Shown here one piece after another: positions 24,608-33,778 of a DNA stretch of 39,070 bases. Both the position numbers and the translations under genes were made by a program. Under the pieces are notes generated by a model. That model was not told the origin of the DNA. It ran no database searches and saw only the letters and a program-made list of their open reading frames with translations. Positions within the stretch are counted from its first letter, which is position 1, and every line of letters starts with the position of its first letter. Origin of the DNA: an uncultured Bacteroidia bacterium (GTDB lineage: Bacteria; Bacteroidota; Bacteroidia; Bacteroidales; Prolixibacteraceae); assembly GCA_903850335.1 (NCBI GenBank), contig CAINLJ010000103.1, positions 1 to 39,070 of the forward strand, read 5' to 3'.

Positions 24608-24632
24608 ACTTATTAAAAACTTTGTAATAAGT
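24608..24632. terminator. Weak hairpin after DUF421 gene
   Basis: ACTTATTA (24608-24615) pairs with TAATAAGT (24625-24632), loop of 9 bases. AT-only stem; at best a weak terminator for either the DUF421 gene (125 bases upstream) or the DUF4242 gene coming from the other side (49 bases downstream of its stop). Confidence 0.3.
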
Positions 24633-24680
24633 TGTACAGTTTCATTAACCGCCGAACCCTCCATTTCTATTCATCATCTG

Positions 24681-24953
24681 TTATTCTGCTGTTGTCGGCT
24701 CAATGATTGTTGATACCTTGCTGACAGAATTTGCAGGAAACCCACCTTGCTTAGCATGTTCAATAACCATCTCTTCATTAGGTGCAATGTAAACGCAATA
24801 GATTTTATCAGTAGTTACATAACTATGAACCCACTGAATTTGTGGACCCATGTTGGTTAATACTCCACATGAGGTTTGAGAAATGGATTTCAGTTGTTCG
24901 GCAGTCAAATTACCTGCACCAGGAATTTCTCTTTCAATTACATACTTAGGCAT
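24681..24953 (-). CDS. DUF4242 (nickel-binding-like) small protein
   Basis: 90 residues, ferredoxin-like fold of the DUF4242 family: MPKYVIEREIPGAGNLTAEQLKSIS, then WVHSYVTTDKIYCVYIAPNEEMVIEHAKQGGFP, the family hallmark with YVTTDKIYCVY and HAKQGGFP. Soluble, cytoplasmic. The family is uncharacterised; some members are annotated as nickel-binding. No signal peptide. It is followed by its own 3' region and the membrane protein gene lies upstream; not obviously in an operon. Confidence 0.85.
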   Translation of the reverse strand: MPKYVIEREIPGAGNLTAEQLKSISQTSCGVLTNMGPQIQWVHSYVTTDKIYCVYIAPNEEMVIEHAKQGGFPANSVSKVSTIIEPTTAE

Positions 24954-25036
24954 TTTATTTTTGACAGTGATTATAGTGCTGACTCCACACTTTTTAATGT
25001 TTGCCTACTCTGACAGGTTTTCGGCTTCCCCTTTTA

Positions 25037-25675
25037 TTAGTTTGTAGCTTGTTCTTTCCGCTTTCTAATTTTAATGTGAACAAAGTCATCTTTTTTGGTA
25101 AAATACTCGAGTCCTAAAATCAATAATATAGAACTAAAGGTATTTAATTTAGCTATTACAGGCAGTAAATCCCAATTACTTGAAGTATGTATGTAAACCG
25201 CATAATAAAAAATGCCCAGGCAAACGATACAATAGAATTTTAAAAAGTGATGCCTTGTTCTAAATATAAATGCTGTTATCCAGGTTATGCAAGTCCAAAA
25301 CAAAGAGTTAGAAATAGTAAGCATTAAGTCATGATAAGGGGTAACAATCAAAAAGGTCAAAGGCATAGTGAGCATTCCTAAATATTTTATAACAAATGCC
25401 GATTTCCTATCCGGTATTTTTTTTGACATATTAACAAAAAAAATAGCACAACTTATTGAGTAAAAGAACATTCCAAAGTAAGCCCAAATTACAGAAGGAT
25501 TCTGACTACCATTTAAAGCCTTGGATTCAAACAGGTTACTTATATAATTCTTTGTCCAGTTAAAACCTATAGCGTTTTTGTCCTGATAAGTGCCTCCTTG
25601 GTATATTGAGATCGCTATTAAAAGGAATAACAAAGAAATAATTACTCCAATTAGAACATAATACTTCTTAATCAT
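25037..25675 (-). CDS. Six-helix membrane protein, function unknown
   Basis: 212 residues. Six hydrophobic segments: about 6-25 (YVLIGVIISLLFLLIAISIY), 63-82 (VIWAYFGMFFYSISCAIFFV), 97-112, 120-138 (SLFWTCITWITAFIF), 146-162 (FYCIVCLGIFYYAVYIH) and 180-196. The topology and YISNLFESKALNG in the first loop resemble DUF998-type or frataxin-unrelated uncharacterised membrane proteins of Bacteroidota; a confident family cannot be given. Its ATG at 25675 follows a 211-base spacer from the truncated SnoaL fragment. Confidence 0.65.
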   Translation of the reverse strand: MIKKYYVLIGVIISLLFLLIAISIYQGGTYQDKNAIGFNWTKNYISNLFESKALNGSQNPSVIWAYFGMFFYSISCAIFFVNMSKKIPDRKSAFVIKYLGMLTMPLTFLIVTPYHDLMLTISNSLFWTCITWITAFIFRTRHHFLKFYCIVCLGIFYYAVYIHTSSNWDLLPVIAKLNTFSSILLILGLEYFTKKDDFVHIKIRKRKEQATN

Positions 25676-25886
25676 TTAGTTGATGAATGGTTATACACCA
25701 AATTAACAATTTAAATTCACTGTATGTTTTAACCATTAAAAAAAAAATCTAATTTATTCTGCATAGGGAGCAGGAATAGTTTACAATAAAGGCTTGAACA
25801 ATATGTTGTTAAATAAGAATGCTCCAATCGGCCTGAAGTTTAAGAATACCGGTCATTTTTAGTAACCTATTGAGGCCAAATATTCT

Positions 25887-26015
25887 TCAGCCGACATTAC
25901 AGGGATTCGCAACTTGGTGATTTATTGCATCTTCTGCATAAAGACCTGAGATAGTTTCTGCATCAGCTTTATTAAATGCGTCTATCCATTTTTCCAGGAG
26001 ATCCTTTGGTGTCAT
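25887..26015 (-). pseudogene. Truncated SnoaL-like (NTF2 fold) fragment
   Basis: 42 residues from the ATG at 26015: MTPKDLLEKWIDAFNKADAE followed by TISGLYAEDAINHQVANPC, then a stop. This is the first helix pair and the first strand of a SnoaL/NTF2-like small cone-shaped protein (normally 110-140 residues); DAFNKADAETISGLYAEDAINHQVA is diagnostic. The remaining four strands are not visible in any frame downstream to 25780, so the gene is truncated, probably by deletion. The upstream frame continues beyond this ATG into the overlapping PQQ-protein gene, but that is not coding. Probably not functional. Confidence 0.55.
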
Positions 26016-26073
26016 AATTTCAGAATTAATTAAACAACCCTTAATATCCGTTTGAATGATATCACATTTCACG

Positions 26074-27798
26074 TTACCTGGCAAATTGCAGACGAAATGC
26101 CGCCATTTCCAGGGCATTCCGAACCAGCAGAACATTTCCAATCAGAACAGGATGGTTCCAGGTTTTGCCTTTTATGGCCTTGAACCGAGCTAGTTCTTTA
26201 AACTGATCCGGGGAGGCTTTAACCAGTACCAGTTCTCCTTTTTCGGTTAAAACTAATAGAATATCTTCATCTGCAAGCAATAACAACTGTCCGCCATATC
26301 GTCCCCCTCTCCATTTTGGCTCTCCATTTTCTAAATTAATACAAGTCAGGAAGAGACCTTCAAAACCATAAGCATAACCATTATGAATTATGATATCATT
26401 ATAATCTGGTTTCAGGTTGTCCGATGTCCAACGTTCTTTAATCTTCCAACCTTCTGAATTTTTAATGACAGAGATACGCCGCAAAGATTTTTTCTCCTCC
26501 TGGTTAATCAGTATTTCATTTTCGTTTATCAAGGCAGGTTGAATTACCCTTATTCCGGGCCAGGAAACTTTCCAGAGTATATTGCCATTTGAAGGGACAT
26601 AAGATGTTAAACCCTCCTTATTAGAAAATAGAATTTGTTTTGTTCCGTTTGAAATCATTAAATGTGCTGAGCTATAACTTTCTCCTCCGTCTTTACCAGA
26701 CCAGCACAGATTTCCATTGGCAATATTATACGCCAGGATTTGTCCTGAGATTGTTATAAAAACCGTGCTGTCCGCAACCAATGGGGAGCCTGTATATCCC
26801 CATCCCGGAATCTCTACATGTGTATCCTTCGCTGCATTTCGTGTCCATATTACAGCACCGGTCTGTTCATCAAGCACATTCACAATTCCCGTAGCACCCA
26901 TCGAATAAACATGACCTTTATTCAGAGTCGGTGTCGAACGGGGCCCGGCACCGGCATGTGCATCCCAAAAACGGGTAGAATCGGTATGTATCCAAACTGG
27001 TTCTCCTGTATTCAGATTATAACAGGTCACCAATTCTGATTCACCACGTTGTTCCTGTGTAAAAATAAGAGATCCGTGAACTGAGAAAGATGAACATGCC
27101 GGCCCTATAGATCGACGCCACATTTCTATCGGTGGATTTTTCGTCCAATCGGTTTCTATCACTACACCACGGACAATTGCATCACGATTAGTCCCCCTAA
27201 AACCAGCCCATTCAGGATCTTGTGCCTTCACGGCGGAGTCAAATGACACAGATGTATTTTTATTGGTTGAGAATGCCGGTAAGAGTTCTTCTGCTGTTTT
27301 TGCCCACCTCCACGCAAATTCATGATGGATCTCCGCATCCATTCCATCTGTGCGGAGCAAGGCCCAAAATCCAGAAGCGAGTAAGATGGTGATTACCATT
27401 GTCAGACGTCTGAGCCTGACTGGAAAATTCTTACTGACAACTACCCAAATGACAAAAGCCAGACACATTACGGGTATCGAATAGATCGCAAACATTAGTC
27501 CAACATTCGCTGTGGCAATCGATTTATCAATTATTTGTGAGGTGGCGAATAATGCGGCTATAATCAAAAAGATTGCGACCCATCGCTCAAAAAGTGGAGC
27601 CCTGCTAAAAAATGCCCACCAAATAACCATTGTCAACCCGAATGCCAGTATACTAAGTATTCCAATTATGAGGGTGTCGGGGAAAAAGTATGGCACCACA
27701 AACCGAAATAACCACTGAAGTGTAACAATAACAATTCCCGGCCAAATTCTTATAGGCTCCTGCCGGGCTTGATTTAGGTCCTGATTGATGGGTTTCAT
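26074..27798 (-). CDS. Membrane-anchored PQQ-type beta-propeller protein
   Basis: 574 residues. The N-terminal 160 residues hold about four or five membrane helices (WPGIVIVTLQWLFRFVVPYFF, TLIIGILSILAFGLTMVIWW, WVAIFLIIAALFATSQII, MFAIYSIPVMCLAFVIWVVV). The rest is an exported eight-bladed propeller of PQQ/BamB type, starting with PEWAGFRGTNRDAIVRGVVI and then repeated blade words YNLNTGEPVW, LDEQTGAVIWT, YNIANGNLCWSG, NLENGEPKWRGG. No PQQ-binding catalytic Asp or disulfide is apparent, so it is a BamB/quinoprotein-like scaffold rather than a proven dehydrogenase. In other bacteria, membrane plus propeller proteins with WAGFRGxNRD are common but uncharacterised. It overlaps the SnoaL fragment's upstream region; the polyferredoxin gene lies 84 bases upstream on the same strand. 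Confidence 0.88.
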   Translation of the reverse strand: MKPINQDLNQARQEPIRIWPGIVIVTLQWLFRFVVPYFFPDTLIIGILSILAFGLTMVIWWAFFSRAPLFERWVAIFLIIAALFATSQIIDKSIATANVGLMFAIYSIPVMCLAFVIWVVVSKNFPVRLRRLTMVITILLASGFWALLRTDGMDAEIHHEFAWRWAKTAEELLPAFSTNKNTSVSFDSAVKAQDPEWAGFRGTNRDAIVRGVVIETDWTKNPPIEMWRRSIGPACSSFSVHGSLIFTQEQRGESELVTCYNLNTGEPVWIHTDSTRFWDAHAGAGPRSTPTLNKGHVYSMGATGIVNVLDEQTGAVIWTRNAAKDTHVEIPGWGYTGSPLVADSTVFITISGQILAYNIANGNLCWSGKDGGESYSSAHLMISNGTKQILFSNKEGLTSYVPSNGNILWKVSWPGIRVIQPALINENEILINQEEKKSLRRISVIKNSEGWKIKERWTSDNLKPDYNDIIIHNGYAYGFEGLFLTCINLENGEPKWRGGRYGGQLLLLADEDILLVLTEKGELVLVKASPDQFKELARFKAIKGKTWNHPVLIGNVLLVRNALEMAAFRLQFAR

Positions 27799-27882
27799 TT
27801 TTGTTTGACTTTTACAAGATGAAAATATTCAAAATATCGGGTCTCATGGCTCAACAAAACGGAGATTAAATCATTTACAGAG

Positions 27883-28740
27883 TTATCTTATTTTATTTGT
27901 AGGACATACATTTTTACAATCACTGCACAATATGCATTCAGTATCTACGATAGCCTTATTACTTATCATATAACCCATTACATCGACTCCCATCGGACAA
28001 TTTTTATTGCAGACATTACATGCGATGCACTCCTTGTCTATATTTGGTTTAATCTTGATCCGACCTATTGAAGTTGCCGGTAACATGACAACAGATACCG
28101 GACATACATATTTACAAAATGCTCTCTTATCCGAAAGAATGAATGCCAACGGTATCCCAATCAGGTAATATACTCCATTACTAATAAACATCCATTTCAT
28201 TTCATGTTTGTTTATATAGTCAGTCCAAGGATTATAGGAAAGAACAATTACTAAAAACAGAGGTATTAGGAGTGAAAGAAAAAACGTTATATACCGGATA
28301 TTTCGATATGACCGGGGTACTGAATTATCACAATTTTTTATTGGCAACCAGTCTAATATTGCCGCAGTCCAACAGGCATGACCACAAAATCCACGTCTCC
28401 AGATTAAAGGTCCAAATAATTTGGCAATCGCATAGTGGATGAAACCTTTACTAAAAAACCCAACTAAAACGATCAAAAAAACTCCCTCTAACTGAAAGTT
28501 CTCATTATTAACTATTGGAACGAAGAATAATAAACATGGTAAAATCAATAAAAGTGAGACCTTCCTTCCAATTAATCTTTTTCTTCCCTTCAAGACTACC
28601 CGAAGAAATCCACCTACACTAATCGAAAATCCAATCCAGGGAAAAGTAACCAAAAAACCCCACCAGTTAAATGCCTTGTATAGAATTATTGCGATTAATA
28701 ATCCAATCATAAACGGTAATAGAAATTTACTCCTTCGCAT
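27883..28740 (-). CDS. NapH/CcoG-like membrane polyferredoxin
   Basis: 285 residues with about six membrane helices (residues 8-30, 35-50, 62-76, 85-105, 145-168, 185-203), the internal CGHACWTAAILDW (about residues 119-131) and the CPVS motif (CKYVCPVSV, about 211-219), both typical of NapH/CcoG/MauN-like Fe-S membrane proteins. The C-terminal ferredoxin part has CIACNVCNKNCP (about 239-250) and CILCSDCKNVCP (about 270-281), two 4Fe-4S sites. Such proteins move electrons from quinol or ferredoxin to periplasmic reductases. It is followed on the same strand by the PQQ-type propeller protein; a joint membrane electron-transfer role is possible but inferred. Confidence 0.88.
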   Translation of the reverse strand: MRRSKFLLPFMIGLLIAIILYKAFNWWGFLVTFPWIGFSISVGGFLRVVLKGRKRLIGRKVSLLLILPCLLFFVPIVNNENFQLEGVFLIVLVGFFSKGFIHYAIAKLFGPLIWRRGFCGHACWTAAILDWLPIKNCDNSVPRSYRNIRYITFFLSLLIPLFLVIVLSYNPWTDYINKHEMKWMFISNGVYYLIGIPLAFILSDKRAFCKYVCPVSVVMLPATSIGRIKIKPNIDKECIACNVCNKNCPMGVDVMGYMISNKAIVDTECILCSDCKNVCPTNKIR

Positions 28741-28967
28741 TGTTGTATGAGTTGTCCATTTTCCCTTTTAACACCAAAAAGCACTCAAATTTATCAATAT
28801 AAATTGGAATCAGATTAATCTAAAATATTTAACTAAGCCCATTTATTCGTAAATTAGCTTGCTAATAGTAACGGATGAGAAAACTACGAATAAAAGGATG
28901 TAAAAGGACGTAACCCACCCCGGATCTACACAATGGAGAGGGCGACTTAAGCCAAAATTCAGGAAAT

Positions 28968-28997
28968 AAAAAAAGGTGCCTCACAGCACCTTTTTTT
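28968..28997. terminator. Bidirectional rho-independent terminator after ppdK
   Basis: AAAAAAAGGTGC (28968-28979) pairs with GCACCTTTTTTT (28986-28997), six-base loop. 12-bp stem ending in seven T on either strand, 20 bases after the ppdK stop codon on the minus strand. Textbook intrinsic terminator. Confidence 0.92.
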
Positions 28998-29016
28998 AAA
29001 TATTGTTCAAATGAAC

Positions 29017-31725
29017 TTATTGTTTCTTTAGATTTGCCTGGGCAGCCGCTAAACGTGCAATCGGAACCCTGAAAGGAGAACAGCTTACGTAATCAAGACC
29101 AACACCATCGCAAAACTCTACTGAACTGGGTTCTCCACCATGCTCGCCACAAATTCCCAGTTTGATGTCAGGACGAGTGGAGCGACCTTTTGCAACAGCC
29201 ATCTCAATTAGCTGGCCAACCCCATGCTGATCCAAAACCTGGAAAGGATCTTGTTTTAATATTCCTTTATCGAGGTATGCAGGTAAGAATTTACCGGCAT
29301 CATCACGTGAGAATCCCATTGTCATCTGAGTGAGGTCATTGGTACCAAAGGAGAAGAACTGAGCTTCCTTTGCAATTCCTTCTGCGGTTAAGGCAGCGCG
29401 AGGAACTTCGATCATCGTTCCAACAAGATATTCAATCCTGTCGCCACGTTCCCCAAAGACAGCTTCTGCAGTTTTATTGATAATATCAGCCTGGTTCTTG
29501 AATTCAGCTACAGTACCAATTAATGGAACCATGATTTCAGGACGGGCATCCACTCCTTTGGCTTTAAGATTCATCGCAGCTTCGATGATAGCTCGTGCCT
29601 GCATTTCGGTGATTTCAGGATAGGTGATTCCCAAACGACAACCACGGTGACCTAACATCGGGTTAAACTCCTCAAGTTCAGAAACTTTAATACGAATCTG
29701 ATCGATTGAAATTCCCATCTCCTCGGCGAGTTCCTTTTGAGTTGCTTGCTGATGAGGTACAAATTCATGTAAAGGTGGATCCAAAAGGCGAACTGTAACT
29801 CCATAACCTGCCATTGCCTCAAAAATTCCTTCAAAGTCTGAACGCTGGTAAGGCAATAATTTTGCCAGGGCAATCTTACGTCCTTTTTCGTCTGATGACA
29901 AGATCATTTCACGCATAGCCTTGATCCGTTCTCCTTCGAAGAACATATGCTCAGTGCGGCAGAGACCAATACCTTTTGCCCCAAACTGACGTGCAATTGC
30001 AGCATCTTTTGGAGTATCGGCATTTGTACGTACCTTCATGCGTGTATATTTGTCAGAGATCTCCATAAGCTTAGCAAAATCAGCACTTAAGGCAGCTTCC
30101 TCAGTCTTTACTTTACCTTCGTAAACCTCTCCTGTTGAGCCATTCAATGAAATCCAGTCACCTTCCTGATAAACTTTACCATTCGCTTCACAGGTTCTGG
30201 CTTTATAGTCGATGCGCATTGTCCCTGCTCCGGAAACACAGCATTTGCCCATTCCTCGTGCAACAACAGCAGCGTGTGAAGTCATACCTCCGCGAGCCGT
30301 GAGGATTCCACGTGCAATAACCATTCCCTCAAGATCTTCGGGTGAAGTTTCTATACGAACAAGGATTGAATTTTCAAATTTTCCTGCTTCATCAGCAAAG
30401 AAAACGATTTGACCAGTTGCTGCACCAGGAGATGCAGGTAAACCTTTTGCAATAACCTTGGCATTCTGTTTTGCTTCAGCAGCAAATACAGGATGAAGTA
30501 ATTCATCCAGCTTATTAGGCTCAACACGCATAAGTGCGGTTTTTTCATCGATAAAACCCTCGGCAAGCATGTCGACAGCCATTTTAACCATTGCAGCACC
30601 TGTGCGCTTTCCGTTACGGGTCTGGAGTAACCATAATTTACCATCCTGAATCGTGAACTCAATATCCTGCATATCATGATAGTGATTTTCAAGCTTTTGC
30701 TGAATCGTCAATAATTCGGCATAGGCAACTGGCATCGACTCTTCGAGTGAAGGATAATTGGCAGCACGCTCTTCCTCGCTAACATTTTGAAGAGCAGCCC
30801 AGCGATGTGATCCCTCAAGAGTAATTTCCTGAGGAGTACGGATACCCGCTACAACATCCTCACCCTGAGCATTTATCAGGTATTCACCATTAAAAATATC
30901 TTCACCTGTTGATGCATCACGAGTAAATGCAACTCCTGTGGCAGAGTTATTACCCATATTGCCGAAAACCATCGCCTGCACATTAACGGCAGTTCCCCAT
31001 TCAACAGGAATATTATTAAGCTTACGATAATATATTGCACGGTCATTCATCCAGCTTTCGAACACTGCTCCAACGGATCCCCAAAGTTGTTCCCATGGAT
31101 CAGAAGGAAATTCCTTACCCGTCTTTAATAATACAGCTTGTTTAAACCTAAGAACCAAAAGCTTAAGGTCAGCAACGTTAAAGTCTGTATCTTGTTTGAT
31201 TCCACGCTCCTCTTTTAATTCTTCGATAATTTCTTCGAAAGGATCGATATCTTCTTTGCTATGTGGTTTTAATCCTAGAACAACATCACCATACATCTGA
31301 ACAAACCTGCGGTACGAATCCCAGGCAAAACGCTCATTACCTGATTTTTTTGCAATTCCTTCAACAGCAAGGTCATTTAATCCAAGATTCAGGATTGTAT
31401 CCATCATACCCGGCATTGAAGCCCTTGCACCTGAACGTACGGAAAGGAGGCAAGGATTTTCTTTGGATCCAAATTTAGTGTTGGTAAGTTCCTCGACATA
31501 GGCTACTGCTTTTTTCACCTCTTCGGCGATTAATTCGAAAGCTGCGGTCCTGCCCTGTGCAACAAAGATCGTACAGACTTCGGTGGTAATTGTGAATCCC
31601 GGAGGAACCGGAACACCAATCAGGTTCATCTCTGCGAGGTTGGCACCTTTACCTCCAAGGAGATTTTTCATCCCTGCTCCGCCTTCAGCCTGTCCATTTC
31701 CGAACGTATAAACGTACTTGGTCAT
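29017..31725 (-). CDS. ppdK: Pyruvate, phosphate dikinase
   Basis: 902 residues, full length (the Clostridium symbiosum enzyme has 874). Three domains: ATP-grasp nucleotide-binding (about 1-370, FGNGQAEGGAGMKNLLGGKGANLAEM, NLGLND), phosphohistidine domain with catalytic His484 in ARGGMTSHAAVVARG, and PEP/pyruvate TIM barrel (about 530-900, GLCRTEHMFFE, MLGHRGCRLG, GTNDLTQMTMGFSRDD, GICGEHGGEPSSVEFC with the catalytic Cys). Interconverts pyruvate + ATP + Pi with PEP + AMP + PPi; in anaerobic Bacteroidota used in gluconeogenesis or PPi-dependent glycolysis. Single gene, with the terminator at 28968-28997. Confidence 0.98.
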   Translation of the reverse strand: MTKYVYTFGNGQAEGGAGMKNLLGGKGANLAEMNLIGVPVPPGFTITTEVCTIFVAQGRTAAFELIAEEVKKAVAYVEELTNTKFGSKENPCLLSVRSGARASMPGMMDTILNLGLNDLAVEGIAKKSGNERFAWDSYRRFVQMYGDVVLGLKPHSKEDIDPFEEIIEELKEERGIKQDTDFNVADLKLLVLRFKQAVLLKTGKEFPSDPWEQLWGSVGAVFESWMNDRAIYYRKLNNIPVEWGTAVNVQAMVFGNMGNNSATGVAFTRDASTGEDIFNGEYLINAQGEDVVAGIRTPQEITLEGSHRWAALQNVSEEERAANYPSLEESMPVAYAELLTIQQKLENHYHDMQDIEFTIQDGKLWLLQTRNGKRTGAAMVKMAVDMLAEGFIDEKTALMRVEPNKLDELLHPVFAAEAKQNAKVIAKGLPASPGAATGQIVFFADEAGKFENSILVRIETSPEDLEGMVIARGILTARGGMTSHAAVVARGMGKCCVSGAGTMRIDYKARTCEANGKVYQEGDWISLNGSTGEVYEGKVKTEEAALSADFAKLMEISDKYTRMKVRTNADTPKDAAIARQFGAKGIGLCRTEHMFFEGERIKAMREMILSSDEKGRKIALAKLLPYQRSDFEGIFEAMAGYGVTVRLLDPPLHEFVPHQQATQKELAEEMGISIDQIRIKVSELEEFNPMLGHRGCRLGITYPEITEMQARAIIEAAMNLKAKGVDARPEIMVPLIGTVAEFKNQADIINKTAEAVFGERGDRIEYLVGTMIEVPRAALTAEGIAKEAQFFSFGTNDLTQMTMGFSRDDAGKFLPAYLDKGILKQDPFQVLDQHGVGQLIEMAVAKGRSTRPDIKLGICGEHGGEPSSVEFCDGVGLDYVSCSPFRVPIARLAAAQANLKKQ

Positions 31726-31844
31726 AATTAAAGTAATTAATTTAGGAATAATATTAAATTATAATTTGGGGAGCAAATTTAAAGTTATTTTTCAAATCTT
31801 CGAATGATGATTGTCAGTAGTTTCAATTTTGTAACATTAAAAGA

Positions 31845-31852
31845 TATTTTTG
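31845..31852 (+). promoter_or_regulatory. -7 box for the DUF2520/KdsC/maf operon
   Basis: TATTTTTG matches TAnnTTTG exactly, 20 bases before the ATG at 31873. A TTTTG at 31827-31831 lies too close to serve as a standard -33. Candidate only. Confidence 0.4.
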
Positions 31853-31872
31853 CAGAAAATTAATTTCTACCA

Positions 31873-32637
31873 ATGAGAATTTGTTTGATAGGAGCAGGAA
31901 ACGTTGCTACTCAACTTGGAATTGCTCTCAGAGAAAAGGGTCATCAGATCGTTCAGGTGTGGTCACAGACGTCAAAAAGTGCAGCCAGACTGTCCGAAAT
32001 TCTTAAGGCTCCATACACCACAGAATTAAACTCACTGGTCTCAGATGCTGAAATTTATATCCTTGCTGTTAAAGATTATGCCATAGAACCGATTCTTGCC
32101 AGCCATAACTGGGGGCAAAATCTTGTTGTTCATACGGCTGGAAGCATTCCCATCTCTGTATTTGAAGACCATTGTACAAATTTCGGTGTCTTTTATCCTT
32201 TCCAGACATTTTCGGTAAACAAAAAGGTTTCCTTTGATAATTTGCCGCTTTGTATTGAAGCAAATTCTAAGAAAAACCTTAATAATCTCTTCAAACTTGC
32301 CTCAACATTATCATACTTTGTGAGGCAATATGATTCAGTGCAACGGCAACAGCTGCACCTTGCTGCTGTGTTTGCATGTAATTTTGTAAATCACCTTTAT
32401 TTTGTAGGGAATGAACTGCTTGAAGAAAAAGGTATAGCATTTGAGATACTCATTCCTCTTATCCTTGAAACCGCAAGTAAAGTGATCAGTCAAAATCCGA
32501 AATCGGCTCAGACAGGTCCTGCAGTACGAAATGATGAAGTAACACTAAACAAGCATCTTGAACTGCTCAAAGACAAGCCAGATCTGCAGACCATCTATAA
32601 TCAGATAAGTAAAAGAATAATTGAAACATATAAATAA
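31873..32637 (+). CDS. Rossmann-fold / DUF2520 dehydrogenase-like protein
   Basis: 254 residues. N-terminal NAD(P)-binding Rossmann domain with the phosphate loop GAGNVATQLG (residues 7-16) and WSQTSKSAARLSEIL; then the all-helical DUF2520 domain (about 130-250) with QRQQLHLAAVFACNFVNHLY (about 157-176), SAQTGPAVRNDEVTLNKHL, the family hallmark. Homologous to ProC/6-phosphogluconate-type dehydrogenases and F420-dependent NADP reductase, but the substrate is not known. First of an operon with a KdsC-like phosphatase (5-base gap) and Maf, an order well known to me in Bacteroidota. Confidence 0.92.
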   Translation: MRICLIGAGNVATQLGIALREKGHQIVQVWSQTSKSAARLSEILKAPYTTELNSLVSDAEIYILAVKDYAIEPILASHNWGQNLVVHTAGSIPISVFEDHCTNFGVFYPFQTFSVNKKVSFDNLPLCIEANSKKNLNNLFKLASTLSYFVRQYDSVQRQQLHLAAVFACNFVNHLYFVGNELLEEKGIAFEILIPLILETASKVISQNPKSAQTGPAVRNDEVTLNKHLELLKDKPDLQTIYNQISKRIIETYK

Positions 32638-32642
32638 ATTGA

Positions 32643-33173
32643 ATGGCATTTTTTAAAGAAGAACTGATAAAAGTCAAAGCATTTGTTTTTGATATCGACG
32701 GTGTATTATCAGCAGCTACACAGGTGCTCACTCCTGAAGGCGAAACAATAAGAACCTCAAACCTGAAAGACGGTTTTGCCCTGATGTATGTAATAAGACT
32801 TGGTTATCCGGTTTGCGTGATTACGGGAGGAAAAACAATTGACGTTATAAAAAGGTGCGAAAAAGTGGGTGTTAAGGATCTTTATACCGGATCACTCAAA
32901 AAATTACCCGCACTTTTGGATTTTCTGGAAAAGAATAATCTCAATGCGGATCAGGTAATGTATATGGGCGATGACCTGCCTGATTATCCGGTCATGAAAT
33001 TTGTTGGCGTGCCCGTATGCCCCAAAGATGCTGCACCGGAGATCAAGGCAATCGCACACTACATTTCTGATAAGGATGGTGGTCAGGGTTGTGTCAGAGA
33101 TGTGCTTGAACAAGTACTTCGGGCTCAGGGAAAGTGGATCGATTGTGAGAATATGAACTGGGAAATGTTTTAG
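32643..33173 (+). CDS. KdsC-like HAD phosphatase (3-deoxy-manno-octulosonate-8-phosphate phosphatase family)
   Basis: 176 residues, HAD superfamily subfamily IIIA without a cap. Motif I is FVFDIDGV (nucleophile Asp17, Asp19), motif II VCVITGGK, motif III Lys (PALLDF region) and motif IV YMGDDLPDYPVM (Asp pair), then a C-terminal GGQGCVRDVLEQVL typical of KdsC. Cytoplasmic, tetrameric in the family; hydrolyses KDO-8-phosphate in lipopolysaccharide core synthesis. It sits in an operon with DUF2520 and Maf rather than with other LPS genes. A different sugar phosphatase of the same family cannot be excluded. Confidence 0.9.
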   Translation: MAFFKEELIKVKAFVFDIDGVLSAATQVLTPEGETIRTSNLKDGFALMYVIRLGYPVCVITGGKTIDVIKRCEKVGVKDLYTGSLKKLPALLDFLEKNNLNADQVMYMGDDLPDYPVMKFVGVPVCPKDAAPEIKAIAHYISDKDGGQGCVRDVLEQVLRAQGKWIDCENMNWEMF

Positions 33174-33208
33174 GAAATTAAACCGTATTCATTTATACCC
33201 CGATAAAA

Positions 33209-33778
33209 ATGTTATCCGAATATAAAGTTATACTTGCATCGAAATCGCCCAGGCGGCGACAACTTCTTGACGGGCTGAATATTCCTTTTGAGGTTGTTAT
33301 CCATGAGGTTAACGAAATATTCCCCGAAGATTTGGCAATGGAGGAAATTCCTGTCTACCTTGCGAAACTTAAAGCAGAACCTTTTGCTGAAGAACTTAAT
33401 CACGATGCCCTTGTAATAACAGCTGATACAATAGTTTGGATAGACGGTCAGGTCCTGGGAAAGCCGGAGAATTTTGATCACGCTGCGAAAATGCTTAAAC
33501 AGTTATCAGGGAAAAAACATGTAGTTGTTACTGGGGTTTGTCTTACTTCCAAAGAAAAGCAAATCACATTCTCAGCCTCGACAGAGGTCTGGTTTAAGGA
33601 TTTGTCAGCCGAGGAGATCAAATACTACCTTGAAAATTACCGTCCCTATGATAAAGCAGGATCTTATGGAGTTCAGGAATGGATTGGTTATGTTGCGATT
33701 ACACGAATCGAAGGCTCCTATTTCAATGTAATGGGGCTTCCTGTTCAAAGGCTCTATGAGGAGTTAAAGAAGTTTTAA
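33209..33778 (+). CDS. maf: Maf-family nucleoside triphosphate pyrophosphatase
   Basis: 189 residues, full length. Motifs: ILASKSPRRRQLLDGLNIPFEVV (SPRR loop), ITADTIVWIDGQVLGKP (catalytic Asp in ADT), VVTGVCL and YDKAGSYGVQ near the C-terminus. The pattern KAGSYGVQEW fits the dTTP/UTP-type Maf (YhdE) rather than YceF, by family knowledge. It removes non-canonical or pyrimidine nucleoside triphosphates and arrests septation when overexpressed. Third gene of the DUF2520-KdsC operon. Confidence 0.95.
   Translation: MLSEYKVILASKSPRRRQLLDGLNIPFEVVIHEVNEIFPEDLAMEEIPVYLAKLKAEPFAEELNHDALVITADTIVWIDGQVLGKPENFDHAAKMLKQLSGKKHVVVTGVCLTSKEKQITFSASTEVWFKDLSAEEIKYYLENYRPYDKAGSYGVQEWIGYVAITRIEGSYFNVMGLPVQRLYEELKKF

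Noticed and set aside
26016-26141. 84-residue minus-strand ORF upstream of the SnoaL fragment
   Set aside because: The extra 42 residues overlap the propeller gene out of frame and look non-coding.
28858-28960. tRNA or small RNA in the gap before ppdK's 3' end
   Set aside because: No cloverleaf or conserved T-loop could be found; only the terminator at 28968-28997 is convincing.
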